Source of the DNA: Formivibrio sp. | GTDB lineage: Bacteria > Pseudomonadota > Gammaproteobacteria > Burkholderiales > Chitinibacteraceae | Assembly: GCA_031291275.1 (NCBI GenBank) | Contig: JARLJJ010000072.1 | Location: 1-47,508 of the forward strand | Direction of reading: 5' to 3' | Length of the DNA stretch: 47,508 bases | Part shown: positions 34,901 to 44,883 of the stretch, one piece after another | Position numbering within the stretch: the stretch's first letter is position 1 | How the letters are laid out: every line of letters begins with the position of its first letter | The notes under the pieces: generated by a model | The model's input: only the letters and a program-made list of their open reading frames with translations | Database searches by the model: none | What the model was told of the DNA's origin: nothing | Translations under genes and position numbers: made by a program

Positions 34901-37237
34901 TCAGATTTCTGCGAGTGGCATATTCGCTACTTCAATCGAGAGGTTGAGCAATTTTTCTACATCGAGTGCGCACATCGGCCGATGAAAGTGGTAACCCTGA
35001 AAGAGCTGACATCCTCTTGCATGCAGGAATTCCAGTTGCAATGCATTTTCCACGCCTTCTGCGATGACTGACAGATTGAGTGAATGCGCCAGGGTGAGAA
35101 TGCCGTAGACGATTTTTTCCCGGCGGATATCACCGGGAATGCCTTGCACGAATTCTCGGTCAATCTTGATGGCATAAATGGGCAAGTGAGCCATTTTTGA
35201 AAGTGAAGAATAACCCGAACCAAAATCATCAATACTGAAACGGAAACCAATTTTTTGTAATTCACGAAGGTTATTCAACCCTGTTTCACCATTAACCATC
35301 AATGCTGTTTCAGTGATTTCAAATTCCAATAATTCAACGGGAAGATCCAGTTGGTAGGTGCGTGAAAGTAATTCACTCACCAGCGTCGGCATGGAAAGGT
35401 CGACAGCAGAAAGATTTATAGCAACGGGACATATGGGAATATTTCTTTCCTGCCATGTTTTTATCTGGCGGATCACCATTTCGATTACTTGCAGGGTAAT
35501 CTCATGAACGATGCCAGAATTTTCTGCGATAGGAATGAATTCCGCGGGTGAAACTGAGCCAAGCTCAGGGCAATTCCAGCGTACTAGCGCTTCCAGTCCG
35601 TGCAATTTGCCACTGCAATCAACCTTGGGCTGGTAATGCATTGTCAGGCTGTGTTCGCGAAGTGCCTTACGCAAACCAACTTCCAAATCAATACGACGGC
35701 GTGTGGCCGCCGCCTGTGTCTGGTCAAAATAGACCGGGTCCTCCACCTGCTCTGATCGTGCGCTATGCTGGGCTTGCTCACTGAAACTGATCAAATCCTG
35801 GGCGCTGTTTGCATCTTGAGGGAAAGTGGACGCGCCAATAAAGTAGCTGATTTCAAGTGTGTGTTCCGCAATAGCATGTGAACGCGGAAGTTGATTTACA
35901 TAGAAGTCAATCTGTTCAGGTAAATCGGATTCCCCTTGAAGAATATCTGAAAGCAGCAATGAGAAAGCACCTCCGCGAGTGCGTCCAAGTTGGTCTTTGC
36001 CGCGTAGGTTCTGTTTGATAGCCTGGCCAACTTGATTGATAAGGTTATCGCCATTGGTAATGCCATAACGCTCGTTGACAGTGCGCAGATCGCGGATCTT
36101 GATATTGAGAACGGCCAGGTGTTTGCCGGATTGTTTTGCTTTATTGATTTTCTCGTTCAAGAGGTCGATGAAGTGAACCCGGTTGGGTAACTTCGTCAGC
36201 CCGTCGTGGCGGGCGAAGTAATTAGCGCGATCAAGATGGCTGTTGAGTTCTGAGCGCAATTGCTGAATTTCGGAAAGATCGTGCAATGACACAATGAAAT
36301 TACCAGCCATGGCCATAGGTGTGGTCTGCAGCATGACAGGGCGTAGCGTTTCGCGGATGTGCCAGATTCCGCCTAGTGTTTCTGCCGAATAGATGTTTGG
36401 TACTTCATCGAAGTTTTCTTGAATGTTTTTTTGCAAAAGGGTGTGCAGATTCCCTTCTTCGGCCTGAGTTTTACTGATGGCCAACAATTTCCGGGCTTTG
36501 CAGTTAGAACGCAAGATATTGCCATCGGGTGCACATAGTAGGGTTGCCGATCCGTTATGCTCGAAAACCTCTTGATGGATGGCCAAATTGGTTTCCAGTG
36601 CCTGATTTGCAAGTTGGATATGCCGCGATGCTCGATTTAACGAAATCAATATTCGGGAAAATGCCAAGGGAATACCGACATTGAAAAAGAGGAAAAGCAA
36701 GGACTGAATGTAGGTGTGGGATTCCGGGAGTGTTGTGCTGAGATTTAGCACATTAGGCAAGGGTTGGTTGCGCAGTAATAGAGCAAAAGGAAGAACGTTG
36801 AGGCACATGAATAGCAACGACATTCTCGAACCCAGCAAAATCAGTGCGATCAGTGGTGTCGTGTAGGTAAAGATAACTCCGAGCTTGGCAATTTCTACGT
36901 TACTGATCGTCGTCAGGATACAAAAACCGGCTGCGTAGACAATGAAAAGCAATGACCATGAACCCAGTTTCAGGCTACGACTGGTGAGATAAATTGATCC
37001 CGTCAATACGACGAAGAAGGAAAGTACCATACCAATGATGTCGTACAAACCTGCTCGCGCTGCGATCCAGGAAATGTGCAGGAAAATGGTGCTGTCGAGT
37101 AATAGGCCAAATACCAGAATGATCCGCAATGCACTCAATTGCCAACGTGGAGATTGTTCGATCTGGTTGGATGAATCTTGTAGCAGCAGGAAGCGGGCAA
37201 ACTGGTGACAGAGTTTTTGACCGAAACATTTGCTCAT
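34901..37237 (-). CDS. Membrane-anchored PAS-GGDEF-EAL protein, degenerate GGDEF, likely c-di-GMP phosphodiesterase
   Basis: The 778-aa protein has about six membrane helices in residues 35-200, a PAS-like region (about 215-330), a GGDEF domain (340-500) and an EAL domain (520-765). The GGDEF domain is probably inactive: the signature reads RGGAF at 421-425, and the metal-binding acidic residues are replaced (LNIKIRD near 377-383). The EAL domain keeps EAL at 549-551, N608, E640, DD at 670-671, K691, E727 and QGY at 747-749, so c-di-GMP hydrolysis is expected. The inactive GGDEF may bind GTP as a sensor. The membrane part is an undescribed sensory input by my reading. It precedes the receiver gene on the same strand. 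Confidence 0.92.
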   Translation of the reverse strand: MSKCFGQKLCHQFARFLLLQDSSNQIEQSPRWQLSALRIILVFGLLLDSTIFLHISWIAARAGLYDIIGMVLSFFVVLTGSIYLTSRSLKLGSWSLLFIVYAAGFCILTTISNVEIAKLGVIFTYTTPLIALILLGSRMSLLFMCLNVLPFALLLRNQPLPNVLNLSTTLPESHTYIQSLLFLFFNVGIPLAFSRILISLNRASRHIQLANQALETNLAIHQEVFEHNGSATLLCAPDGNILRSNCKARKLLAISKTQAEEGNLHTLLQKNIQENFDEVPNIYSAETLGGIWHIRETLRPVMLQTTPMAMAGNFIVSLHDLSEIQQLRSELNSHLDRANYFARHDGLTKLPNRVHFIDLLNEKINKAKQSGKHLAVLNIKIRDLRTVNERYGITNGDNLINQVGQAIKQNLRGKDQLGRTRGGAFSLLLSDILQGESDLPEQIDFYVNQLPRSHAIAEHTLEISYFIGASTFPQDANSAQDLISFSEQAQHSARSEQVEDPVYFDQTQAAATRRRIDLEVGLRKALREHSLTMHYQPKVDCSGKLHGLEALVRWNCPELGSVSPAEFIPIAENSGIVHEITLQVIEMVIRQIKTWQERNIPICPVAINLSAVDLSMPTLVSELLSRTYQLDLPVELLEFEITETALMVNGETGLNNLRELQKIGFRFSIDDFGSGYSSLSKMAHLPIYAIKIDREFVQGIPGDIRREKIVYGILTLAHSLNLSVIAEGVENALQLEFLHARGCQLFQGYHFHRPMCALDVEKLLNLSIEVANMPLAEI

Positions 37238-37326
37238 GACATGTATTGTGCCGTCAGTATGAAAGAAGATTTAATTGGCAATGCGGCGCAATATTAGCAT
37301 TTAATGATATGTAAGTGGAAATGCCG

Positions 37327-37378
37327 AAACCATAAAGCCCACGGTCCCCTGTTGAAGAGGAGGTGGGCTTTATGGTTT
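37327..37378. terminator. Bidirectional 16-bp inverted repeat
   Basis: AAACCATAAAGCCCAC (37327-37342) and GTGGGCTTTATGGTTT (37363-37378) are perfect complements separated by 20 bases that contain a weaker inner stem (CCCCT with AGAGG). It sits between the start of the EAL gene and the end of the old yellow enzyme gene, and should terminate the latter before transcription reaches the former. Confidence 0.75.
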
Positions 37379-37386
37379 AAGTTTGA

Positions 37387-38484
37387 TTAAAGGCTTGGGT
37401 AATCAGTGTATCCCTTTGATCCTCCACCATAAAAAGTTTCCTGATCGGGTGCATTCAGGTGCGAGTTTCCAAGAAAACGTTCGGGTAAATCAGGGTTGGC
37501 GAGGAATAGGCGGCCAAAAGCAATGGCATCCGCGATGCCCGCCACAATCACTGCTTCAGCTTTTTCTGCGGTATAACCACCGCAGTAAATCAATCTGCCG
37601 GGGAAGGCGAGGCGTAAATCTCGGCGGAATTCAGCACTTAAGGGCTGACCGCCAGCCCAATCGGGTTCGGCGATGTGCAGATAAGCAATACCGCGCAGAG
37701 TGAGCTCTTTGGCCAAATACAAGGCCATGGCTTCACTCTCCGGATCGTCCATATCGTTGAAGACGCCCCCAGGTGAAAGACGAACGCCGATGCGGTTCGC
37801 GCCGATGGTCAAAGCGATTGCGTCGACAATTTCAAGCAACAGTCGCGCGCGATTTTCCGGATTTCCACCATATTGATCAGTACGCTGGTTGCTATTGGGT
37901 GAAAGAAATTGGTTAAGCAGATAGCCGTTGGCTGCATGAATTTCCACCAGATCGAATCCCGCTCGTTGTGCGCGTAAAGCTGATCGGACGTAATCATCAA
38001 TCAGCCCTGAAATTTCGGCGCTAGAAATTGCGCGGGGCATATCGCATGGTTGATTGGATGGTGTGCCATCGGGCTGGATCACAAAGCTGAAAGAGTTTTT
38101 GGCCTGAATTGGTGAGGGGCCAACTGGTGCTTGAAGGTTGGCTTGCAGTAAATGGTGCGATATGCGACCGACGTGCCACAATTGCAACGCAATTTTGCCA
38201 CCTTTGGCATGTACTGCTTCAACAACCTGTTTCCATCCCTTTTCCTGAGCATCTGTGTAGATCCCCGGTGTCCAGGCATAACCCTGTCCTTGACGGGAGA
38301 CTTGGGTTGCCTCTGTGATAATCAATCCTGCGCTGGCTCGTTGGGCATAATATTCAGCGTTAAGTGAAGTTGGGACATCGCCTGGCTGGCCTGCGCGCGA
38401 GCGAGTCAACGGTGCCATGATGATTCGGTTGTCAAGTGTGATTGCACCAAGTGGCATCGGGGAAAACAAGTGATCAAGTGGCAT
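37387..38484 (-). CDS. Old yellow enzyme family NADH:flavin oxidoreductase (alkene reductase, NemA-like)
   Basis: The 365-aa FMN-dependent TIM-barrel enzyme reduces activated C=C bonds in enones, maleimides or nitro compounds using NAD(P)H. Features include LDNRIIMAPLTRSRA, EATQVSRQGQGY, the substrate-binding His-Asn pair in IHAANGYLLNQFLSP, and RTDQYGG. The C-terminal phosphate-binding segment is YCGGYTAEKAEAVI with DAIAFGRLFLANPDLPERF. GGAG stands 7 bases before the ATG on the minus strand. No NemR-type repressor is adjacent. Confidence 0.93.
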   Translation of the reverse strand: MPLDHLFSPMPLGAITLDNRIIMAPLTRSRAGQPGDVPTSLNAEYYAQRASAGLIITEATQVSRQGQGYAWTPGIYTDAQEKGWKQVVEAVHAKGGKIALQLWHVGRISHHLLQANLQAPVGPSPIQAKNSFSFVIQPDGTPSNQPCDMPRAISSAEISGLIDDYVRSALRAQRAGFDLVEIHAANGYLLNQFLSPNSNQRTDQYGGNPENRARLLLEIVDAIALTIGANRIGVRLSPGGVFNDMDDPESEAMALYLAKELTLRGIAYLHIAEPDWAGGQPLSAEFRRDLRLAFPGRLIYCGGYTAEKAEAVIVAGIADAIAFGRLFLANPDLPERFLGNSHLNAPDQETFYGGGSKGYTDYPSL

Positions 38485-38828
38485 GAAAATGCTCCAGTGG
38501 TGGCGTAGCTGTATTGTTTTGGATGCAGTCGGGGGTGATGGTTAGCAAGAGGGCATCATCGGCTCAACCTCTATGTCATTGTAGCCTTCGATAAGGATCA
38601 TCGTTGAGAAAGGCTGCACAACTTCCGAGTTGAATGATTGGCACAGTAGTAGATGGCGCACGCTGATCTTGTAACCAGTGGCAAGTTTGAATTTCAGCGA
38701 TTGAAGCCGCATTCTAATCGCCGGGACGGGTTTGTTCGAGTGAACAGTTCAGCCAGGATGGATGCACTTTAATAATGGTTTTATATCTGAAGTCCGGGCG
38801 CGCAGGAGCGAAGATTGCTGCGGTAGTT
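38485..38828. other. Intergenic region without recognisable gene
   Basis: About 344 bases separate the start of the old yellow enzyme gene from the ygiQ terminator. No open frame of useful length or coding character is visible on either strand, and no tRNA-like cloverleaf was seen. It must hold the old yellow enzyme promoter. The base composition is like that of the lower-GC surroundings, not like ygiQ. Confidence 0.5.
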
Positions 38829-38865
38829 AAAACAGAGGGGGCGGATTCTCCGCCCCCTCTGTTTT
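38829..38865. terminator. Perfect 17-bp terminator hairpin after ygiQ
   Basis: AAAACAGAGGGGGCGGA and TCCGCCCCCTCTGTTTT are perfect complements with a 3-base TTC loop. Its right arm reaches into the ygiQ stop codon on the minus strand. A/T tails on both sides make it able to work in both directions. Confidence 0.92.
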
Positions 38866-41059
38866 ATGGTTTACGTTTCCCTATCGGTTTCCCGGCGGGT
38901 TTTCCAAAGGGATTTCCTGCAACAGGTTTGCGCTGAGGCGTCCTGGTTCCCACCGGGCGTGCCAGCGATTTGCCGCCGGCAGGGGTGGCTTCCGGCTTGC
39001 GGCGACCTTCGGCATTCAGCCCGGTACCGGGGGGCTGGAACCACGGCACCAGATGGTGCTTGCCGTTGCCGATCAGATCGCGCCGGCCCATGGCCTGCAA
39101 GGCTTCGCGCAGCATCGGCCAGTTGTCCGCATCGTGGTAGCGCAGGAAAGCCTTGTGCAGGCGCCGCGTGCTGCTTTTCTTCGGCGTGAAGACATCTTCC
39201 GAATCGCGACCCACTTTCTTGAGCGGATTCTTGCCGCTGTGGTACATGGTCGAAGCCAGCGCCATCGGGCTCGGCAGGAAGTTCTGCACCTGGTCGAGGC
39301 GGAAGCCGTTTCTCTTCAGCCACAATCCCAGTTCCAGCATGTCTTCATCGCTGGTGCCCGGGTGGGCCGCGATGAAATACGGAATCAGGTACTGTTCCTT
39401 GCCGGCTTCCTTCGAGAACTTGTCGAACAGCGCCTTGAACTTGTCGTAGGTGCCGATGCCCGGCTTCATCATCTTCGAGAGCGGGCCTTCGGCGATGTGT
39501 TCCGGCGCGATTTTCAGGTAGCCGCCGACATGATGGGTGACGAGTTCCTTCACGTATTCCGGCGATTCGCTCGCCAGGTCGTAGCGCACGCCCGAGCCGA
39601 TCAGGATCTTCTTCACGCCCTTGAGGTTGCGCGCCTTGCGGTAGAGCTGGATCAGCGGCGCATGGTCGGTATTCAGGTTCTCGCAGATGCCGGGGAATAC
39701 GCAGGAAAAACGTCGGCACGAGGATTCGATCTTAGGGTCCTTGCAGTGCAGGCGGTACATGTTGGCAGTCGGGCCGCCGATGTCGGAGATGATGCCGGTG
39801 AAGCCGGGGACGGTGTCGCGGATTGTTTCGATCTCGCGCAGGATCGATTCCTCGCTGCGGTTCTGGATGATGCGGCCTTCGTGTTCGGTGATCGAGCAGA
39901 ACGAACAGCCGCCAAAGCAGCCGCGCATGATGTTCACCGAGAAACGGATCATTTCGTAGGCTTGAATCTTCGCGCCCTGATAGCCCGGATGCGGTACGCG
40001 CTGGTAGGGCAGGTCGAATACGCCATCCATCTCCGGCGTGGTCAGCGGAATCGGCGGCGGGTTCAGCCACACATCGCGTTCGCCATGGCGCTGCACCAGT
40101 GCGCGGGCGTTGCCGGGGTTGGTTTCCAGATGCAGGATGCGCGAAGCGTGCGCGTACAGCACGCGGTCGTTGGCCACGGCTTCGAATGCCGGCAGGCGGA
40201 TCACGGTCTTGCTGCGGTCGAGCTTGGGTTTCCTCACGAACTGGACTGGCTGCGATCCATCGGCAGCAGGCGGCGGCGCGTTCTTGGCCGGTTCCATCGA
40301 ATACGGATCGGGATGCGTTTCGACGCGGCCCGGCGTATCGACATCGGTCGAATCCATCAGTGCCCAGCCTTCGGGCCAGCTTTTCAGCATGAACGCGGTG
40401 CCGCGTACGTCAGTAATGCTGGCCACAGGCTCTTTCTTTGCCAGCCTGTGCGCGACTTCTACCAGTGCGCGTTCGGCGTTGCCGTAGAGCAGCAAATCGG
40501 CCTTGGAGTCGACCAGTACCGAGCGGCGGACTTTCTCGCTCCAGTAGTCGTAGTGCGCGATGCGGCGCAGGCTGGCTTCGATGCCGCCGATGATGATCGG
40601 CACTTCGGGAAACGCTTCACGACAGCGCTGTGAGTAAACCACGACGGCGCGGTCCGGGCGCTTGCCGGGTTCGGCATTGGGCGTATAGGCATCATCCGAG
40701 CGGGTTTTGCGGTCGGAGGTATAGCGGTTGATCATCGAATCCATGTTGCCGGCAGTCACGCCCCAGAACAGGTTCGGCTTGCCGAGCTGCTTGAAATCGG
40801 CCGCAGATTTCCAGTCCGGCTGGCAGATCATGCCGACGCGGAAACCTTGTGATTCCAGCATGCGCCCGATCACCGCCATGCCGAAGCTGGGGTGGTCGAC
40901 ATAGGCATCGCCCGATACCAGGATCACGTCGCAGCTATCCCAGCCGAGCTGGTCCATTTCCGCCCGGGTCATGGGCAGGAAGGGGGCGGTGCCGAAGCGG
41001 CTGGCCCAGTATTTGCGATAGCTGAAGATGTTCTTGGCGGGAAGCATGGAAGACGCCAT
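38864..41059 (-). CDS. ygiQ: YgiQ family radical SAM protein
   Basis: The 731-aa protein has the N-terminal YgiQ domain ([21 protein letters not shown], a cobalamin-binding-like fold), the radical-SAM core with GCFGGCSFC for the [4Fe-4S] cluster, [12 protein letters not shown] and [16 protein letters not shown], and a basic Gly/Pro/Lys-rich tail. Its function is unknown. The gene is clearly more GC-rich than both neighbours (67% and 63% in two 60-base lines counted at 40021 and 39481, against about 47-50% in lines outside it), which suggests later acquisition. ATG at 41047 (MLPAK) is an alternative start favoured by the promoter position. Confidence 0.96.
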   Translation of the reverse strand: MASSMLPAKNIFSYRKYWASRFGTAPFLPMTRAEMDQLGWDSCDVILVSGDAYVDHPSFGMAVIGRMLESQGFRVGMICQPDWKSAADFKQLGKPNLFWGVTAGNMDSMINRYTSDRKTRSDDAYTPNAEPGKRPDRAVVVYSQRCREAFPEVPIIIGGIEASLRRIAHYDYWSEKVRRSVLVDSKADLLLYGNAERALVEVAHRLAKKEPVASITDVRGTAFMLKSWPEGWALMDSTDVDTPGRVETHPDPYSMEPAKNAPPPAADGSQPVQFVRKPKLDRSKTVIRLPAFEAVANDRVLYAHASRILHLETNPGNARALVQRHGERDVWLNPPPIPLTTPEMDGVFDLPYQRVPHPGYQGAKIQAYEMIRFSVNIMRGCFGGCSFCSITEHEGRIIQNRSEESILREIETIRDTVPGFTGIISDIGGPTANMYRLHCKDPKIESSCRRFSCVFPGICENLNTDHAPLIQLYRKARNLKGVKKILIGSGVRYDLASESPEYVKELVTHHVGGYLKIAPEHIAEGPLSKMMKPGIGTYDKFKALFDKFSKEAGKEQYLIPYFIAAHPGTSDEDMLELGLWLKRNGFRLDQVQNFLPSPMALASTMYHSGKNPLKKVGRDSEDVFTPKKSSTRRLHKAFLRYHDADNWPMLREALQAMGRRDLIGNGKHHLVPWFQPPGTGLNAEGRRKPEATPAGGKSLARPVGTRTPQRKPVAGNPFGKPAGKPIGKRKP

Positions 41060-41066
41060 AAAAGAG

Positions 41067-41089
41067 AAGGGCGCGATTATAGCGCCCTT
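41067..41089 (-). promoter_or_regulatory. Probable ygiQ promoter with -10 inside a hairpin
   Basis: On the minus strand a perfect TATAAT (41076-41081) is enclosed by GC-rich inverted repeats AAGGGCGC and GCGCCCTT. A partial -35 (CCAACA) lies 18 bases upstream. Transcription would start about 10-22 bases before the two candidate start codons, giving a very short leader without a good ribosome-binding site. Confidence 0.55.
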
Positions 41090-41195
41090 GCCGGTTTGCT
41101 GTTGGGTAAAACTGCTAATTGGTCAGGGCAATCAATACCTTATGTCATAAGTGGTTATTCTTGTTCTGCTGGCTTCCCCATGTCAGCAAGAAGGT

Positions 41196-41846
41196 TTAAA
41201 CCAGATCAAGTAACTCTGCGGTATCGCGCAACACTCGATCGGCGTCGATGCTGTGCGGATCGGCGTAACCATGCGGCACCAGATAGACAGGACAGCCGGC
41301 GTTGCGGGCGGTGAGTGCATCGTTGACCGAATCACCAATCATCAGCAGTTCGGCCGGGGCAATGCCAAGTTTTTCGCAGACGTGCAACAACGGAGCTGCG
41401 GAAGGTTTTTTCTCCGGCAGTGTATCGCCACAAACCATGATATCGAACAATTCAGTGGCACCGAGTTCCTGCATCAACGGGTGGGTGTAGCGCTCAGCCT
41501 TGTTGGTGACCAAGGCCATCGGCATGCCGCGTTTCTTGAGCGCACGCAATACTGGCTCGACCCCATCGTAAAAACGTGTGTTAGCTGTCAGGTTGGCGCG
41601 ATAGTGCGCGTCAAATGTGGCGAGAGCCTGGTTTTGCAGCGCCGAGCCGGTATAGACAGCACTTTTGTCATTGGCGATGGCGCGCGAAACCATGATTTCC
41701 ACGCCGTCACCAACATAGGTTTCCATCTGGTCGGATGGTAACAGGGGCAAGCCTTGTTCTGCGCGTGCCGCGTTGGCTGCTGCGGCCAGATCTGGAATTG
41801 AATCCATCAATGTGCCGTCAAGGTCGAAGGCTATGGCTTTGATCAT
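41196..41846 (-). CDS. gph: Phosphoglycolate phosphatase
   Basis: The 216-aa HAD-superfamily enzyme removes 2-phosphoglycolate made during DNA repair or oxygenation chemistry. Motif I is FDLDGTLMDS with the nucleophile D8 and D10, motif II is LVTNK, motif III lies in EKKPSAAPLLHV, and motif IV is MIGDSVNDALTARNAG. The helical cap domain lies between motifs I and II. It follows rpe by 6 bases, a pairing typical of proteobacteria. The usual next gene, trpE, is not seen downstream. Confidence 0.93.
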   Translation of the reverse strand: MIKAIAFDLDGTLMDSIPDLAAAANAARAEQGLPLLPSDQMETYVGDGVEIMVSRAIANDKSAVYTGSALQNQALATFDAHYRANLTANTRFYDGVEPVLRALKKRGMPMALVTNKAERYTHPLMQELGATELFDIMVCGDTLPEKKPSAAPLLHVCEKLGIAPAELLMIGDSVNDALTARNAGCPVYLVPHGYADPHSIDADRVLRDTAELLDLV

Positions 41847-41852
41847 GCAGGG

Positions 41853-42533
41853 TTACTCCACTTGGCTGAGTTCGGCGCGCATGGCGTCGATAATGGTTTT
41901 GTAATCAGGCTTGCCGAAAATGGCCGAGCCGGCAACGAAAGTATCAATGCCGGCAGCTGCAATTTCTCGAATATTATCGATTTTCACGCCACCATCAATT
42001 TCCAGCCAGATTTCCCGTCCTGTCCGGGCGGTGTATTCGTCAATGCGGGCCCGTGCGGCACGGGCCTTATCCAGGGTGGTCGGGATGAATGATTGCCCGC
42101 CATAACCCGGATTGACCGACATCAGCAGAATGATGTCGATTTTGTCCATGACGTAATCAAGATGATTTAAGGGGGTCGCGGGGTTGAAGACGAGGCCGGC
42201 TTTGCATCCGCAATCGCGGATCAGGCCAAGCGAGCGGTCAATATGTTCTGAGGCTTCCGGGTGGAAAGTGATGATATTCGCACCTGCTTTGGCAAAATCG
42301 GGGATGATACGATCAACAGGCTTGACCATCAGATGCACGTCGATGGGCGCTGAAGTATGCGGGCGAATGGCATCGCAAACCAATGGGCCAATGGTGAGAT
42401 TGGGAACGTAATGGTTGTCCATGACATCAAAGTGAATGATGTCGGCCCCGGCAGCAATGACATTGCGAACTTCCTCACCCAGGCGGGCAAAGTCGGCAGA
42501 AAGCAGGCTAGGGGCAATGCGGAAAGTTGGCAT
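41853..42533 (-). CDS. rpe: Ribulose-phosphate 3-epimerase
   Basis: The 226-aa TIM-barrel enzyme interconverts ribulose 5-phosphate and xylulose 5-phosphate in the pentose phosphate pathway. It has [16 protein letters not shown], the metal ligands [21 protein letters not shown], the [12 protein letters not shown] loop and LEIDGGVK, and FVAGSAIFG binds phosphate. The start at 42533 (MPTFRIAPS) matches the family; the frame remains open to 42572. It is divergent from apaG and cotranscribed with gph. Confidence 0.97.
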   Translation of the reverse strand: MPTFRIAPSLLSADFARLGEEVRNVIAAGADIIHFDVMDNHYVPNLTIGPLVCDAIRPHTSAPIDVHLMVKPVDRIIPDFAKAGANIITFHPEASEHIDRSLGLIRDCGCKAGLVFNPATPLNHLDYVMDKIDIILLMSVNPGYGGQSFIPTTLDKARAARARIDEYTARTGREIWLEIDGGVKIDNIREIAAAGIDTFVAGSAIFGKPDYKTIIDAMRAELSQVE

Positions 42534-42615
42534 GATCAAGTCTCGGCTTGAGGAATGGGGAAATGCGCCCATTTTAACGGAATCAGCCCACCATAAAGAA
42601 CAAGAGATAATTACG

Positions 42616-42999
42616 ATGAACGAACATATTCCCTATCAGATAGATATTGAGGCTCAGGCATTTTACGTGCCGGACCAGTCCGACGAGGAAGAAAACCACT
42701 TTGTGTTTAGTTACCTGATCCGTATCAGTAACAAAGGCAGCCAGCCCGCGCAGTTGATTTCCCGTCACTGGATCATTCGTGATCTGGATGACCACGAGCA
42801 AGAGGTGGAGGGTGAAGGTGTGGTGGGCGAGCAGCCCGTTATTCAGCCTGGGCAAACCTTTGAGTACATGAGTGGAACGGCATTGGAAAGCCCTGTTGGG
42901 ACCATGCGTGGTAGCTACCAGATGCGAAGTGAAGACGGTACTGAATTTGATGCACCTATTCCGGAGTTTTTACTTTCGGTTCCACGGATTCTGCACTAA
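42616..42999 (+). CDS. apaG: ApaG/DUF525 domain protein
   Basis: The 127-aa protein is a complete ApaG fibronectin-III-like domain with [81 protein letters not shown] and [10 protein letters not shown]. In E. coli it is associated with cobalt and magnesium phenotypes and with ApaH; the molecular role is unclear. The long frame open to 42436 overlaps rpe and is not used. It overlaps the ABC exporter gene by one base (TAATG), so translation is probably coupled. Confidence 0.95.
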   Translation: MNEHIPYQIDIEAQAFYVPDQSDEEENHFVFSYLIRISNKGSQPAQLISRHWIIRDLDDHEQEVEGEGVVGEQPVIQPGQTFEYMSGTALESPVGTMRGSYQMRSEDGTEFDAPIPEFLLSVPRILH

Positions 43000-44792
43000 T
43001 GAATCGACAAAAATCGAGGAATGATTGGCAGACTCTGGCGTCCTTGCTGCCTTATTTGTGGCGCTATAAAAATCGGGTGATCGCGGCGCTGGTGTTGATG
43101 GTGGCGGCCAAGCTTGCCAATGTATCGATACCGTTTATGCTCAAGGGCATAGTCGATGCGCTTGATGCCAGCCACAAGCCGCTGGTCATGCCGCTAACGC
43201 TTGTCTTGAGTTATGGGGTTCTCCGGCTGACTTCTGCGGTGTTTGGCGAGGCGCGGGATGCTATTTTCTCCAAGGTGACTCAAGGTGCAATCCGTAAAGT
43301 GGCTTTGCAAGTATTCGAGCATCTGCATGCATTGAGCTTGCGTTTTCATCTGACGCGGCAGACCGGTGGGGTGAGTCGGGACATTGATCGAGGCGCCAAG
43401 GGGATTTCGTTTTTACTGTCATTTTCGCTATTCAATATTCTGCCGACGTTGGTGGAAATTCTGTTGGTGGCAGGTCTGTTGCTCAAGAAGTATCACTGGT
43501 CGTTTGCTGCAATCACGTTTGGCACCATTGTCATCTATATCATTTTTACGCTGGGGATCACTGAATGGCGCATGAACTTTCGCCGTGCCATGAACGAGAT
43601 GGAGTCCAAAGCAAATACCCGCGCAATCGATAGCCTGCTTAACTTTGAAACCGTTAAATATTTTGGCAACGAGCGATGGGAATCCAACCGTTACGATGAA
43701 AGCCTCGCAGAGTGGGAATCCGCGTCGGTCAAGAGTCAGGTGACTTTGTCGATTTTGAATGCCGGTCAAGCAATTATTATTGCCGTGGGTGTGACGGGAC
43801 TGGTTTGGCTTGCGGCTGATGGTGTGGTGCGCGGCACGATGACGCTGGGCGATCTGGTGCTGGTCAATGCCTTTTTGCTGCAGTTGTATACCCCACTCAA
43901 TTTCCTTGGTTTTATTTACCGCGAAATCAAGCATTCGTTGGCGGATATGGAAAAGATGTTCAATCTGCTGGATGTGAATACCGAGGTGAAGGATTCCTCC
44001 GCCGCCCACCCGCTTCAAACGCAGGAAGCTGAAATCCGCTTTGAACATGTGGATTTCGCTTACGATGCCAATCGACCAATTTTGCATGATGTGAGTCTGG
44101 TTATCCCGTCGGGCAAGACACTGGCAGTTGTCGGCGCAAGCGGAGCTGGGAAATCCACGTTGTCTCGGCTGTTGTATCGTTTCTATGATGTGAACGCCGG
44201 CAGCATCACGATCAACGGCACGGATTTGCGCGATCTGTCGCAAGCCAGCTTGCGTGCGCATATTGGTATCGTTCCGCAGGATACGGTGCTTTTCAATGAT
44301 TCGATTTATTACAACATTGCCTATGGCCGGCCGGATGCAAGTCGCGATGAGGTGATCCAGGCCGCGCGTTCTGCACATATTTACGAATTTATCCAAAGTT
44401 TGCCGGAAGGATTCGAAACGCAAGTGGGCGAACGAGGCTTGAAACTTTCGGGTGGTGAAAAACAGCGTGTGGCAATTGCGCGGACTATTTTGAAAAATCC
44501 GCCAATCCTGATTTTTGATGAAGCAACCTCCGCGCTTGATTCGCATACCGAAAAGGCAATTCAGAACGAGTTGAAAGAGATTTCGGCCAATCGAACGACA
44601 CTGGTTGTTGCACACCGCTTGTCCACGATTGTCGATGCCGATGAAATTCTGGTGCTTGCTGCCGGTCGCATTATCGAGCGTGGTACTCATCGAGCGCTTC
44701 TCGAATTGAATGGGCGCTATGCGGATATGTGGGCGTTGCAGCAGTCTGAATCTATTCAGGAAGATGCCGGTGAATACGGAGTGGTCTCGTAA
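42999..44792 (+). CDS. Atm1/HMT1-type ABC half-transporter
   Basis: The 597-aa half-transporter joins a six-helix permease domain (residues about 25-320) to one nucleotide-binding domain. The NFETVKYFGNE segment is a hallmark of the Atm1/ABCB7 group. Walker A is GASGAGKST, the signature is LSGGEKQR, Walker B is ILIFDEATSAL, and the H-loop is VVAHRLST. It should act as a homodimer. Bacterial relatives export glutathione derivatives and metal-glutathione complexes, giving heavy-metal tolerance. Substrate here is inferred from the family. It is coupled to apaG. Confidence 0.92.
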   Translation: MNRQKSRNDWQTLASLLPYLWRYKNRVIAALVLMVAAKLANVSIPFMLKGIVDALDASHKPLVMPLTLVLSYGVLRLTSAVFGEARDAIFSKVTQGAIRKVALQVFEHLHALSLRFHLTRQTGGVSRDIDRGAKGISFLLSFSLFNILPTLVEILLVAGLLLKKYHWSFAAITFGTIVIYIIFTLGITEWRMNFRRAMNEMESKANTRAIDSLLNFETVKYFGNERWESNRYDESLAEWESASVKSQVTLSILNAGQAIIIAVGVTGLVWLAADGVVRGTMTLGDLVLVNAFLLQLYTPLNFLGFIYREIKHSLADMEKMFNLLDVNTEVKDSSAAHPLQTQEAEIRFEHVDFAYDANRPILHDVSLVIPSGKTLAVVGASGAGKSTLSRLLYRFYDVNAGSITINGTDLRDLSQASLRAHIGIVPQDTVLFNDSIYYNIAYGRPDASRDEVIQAARSAHIYEFIQSLPEGFETQVGERGLKLSGGEKQRVAIARTILKNPPILIFDEATSALDSHTEKAIQNELKEISANRTTLVVAHRLSTIVDADEILVLAAGRIIERGTHRALLELNGRYADMWALQQSESIQEDAGEYGVVS

Positions 44793-44883
44793 AGTATAAA
44801 AGGAATCATTCGCATGGCAGAATGTCATAAAGTCAAGAGTGGTGCGACTAACTGACTGAATCTTTTTCCCAAGGAGTATTGCC

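Noticed and set aside
39053..40633. 526-codon open frame on the plus strand
   Set aside because: It lies fully antisense to ygiQ. Its length is explained by the high GC of that gene, and the translation ([15 protein letters not shown] and similar) has no recognisable domain.
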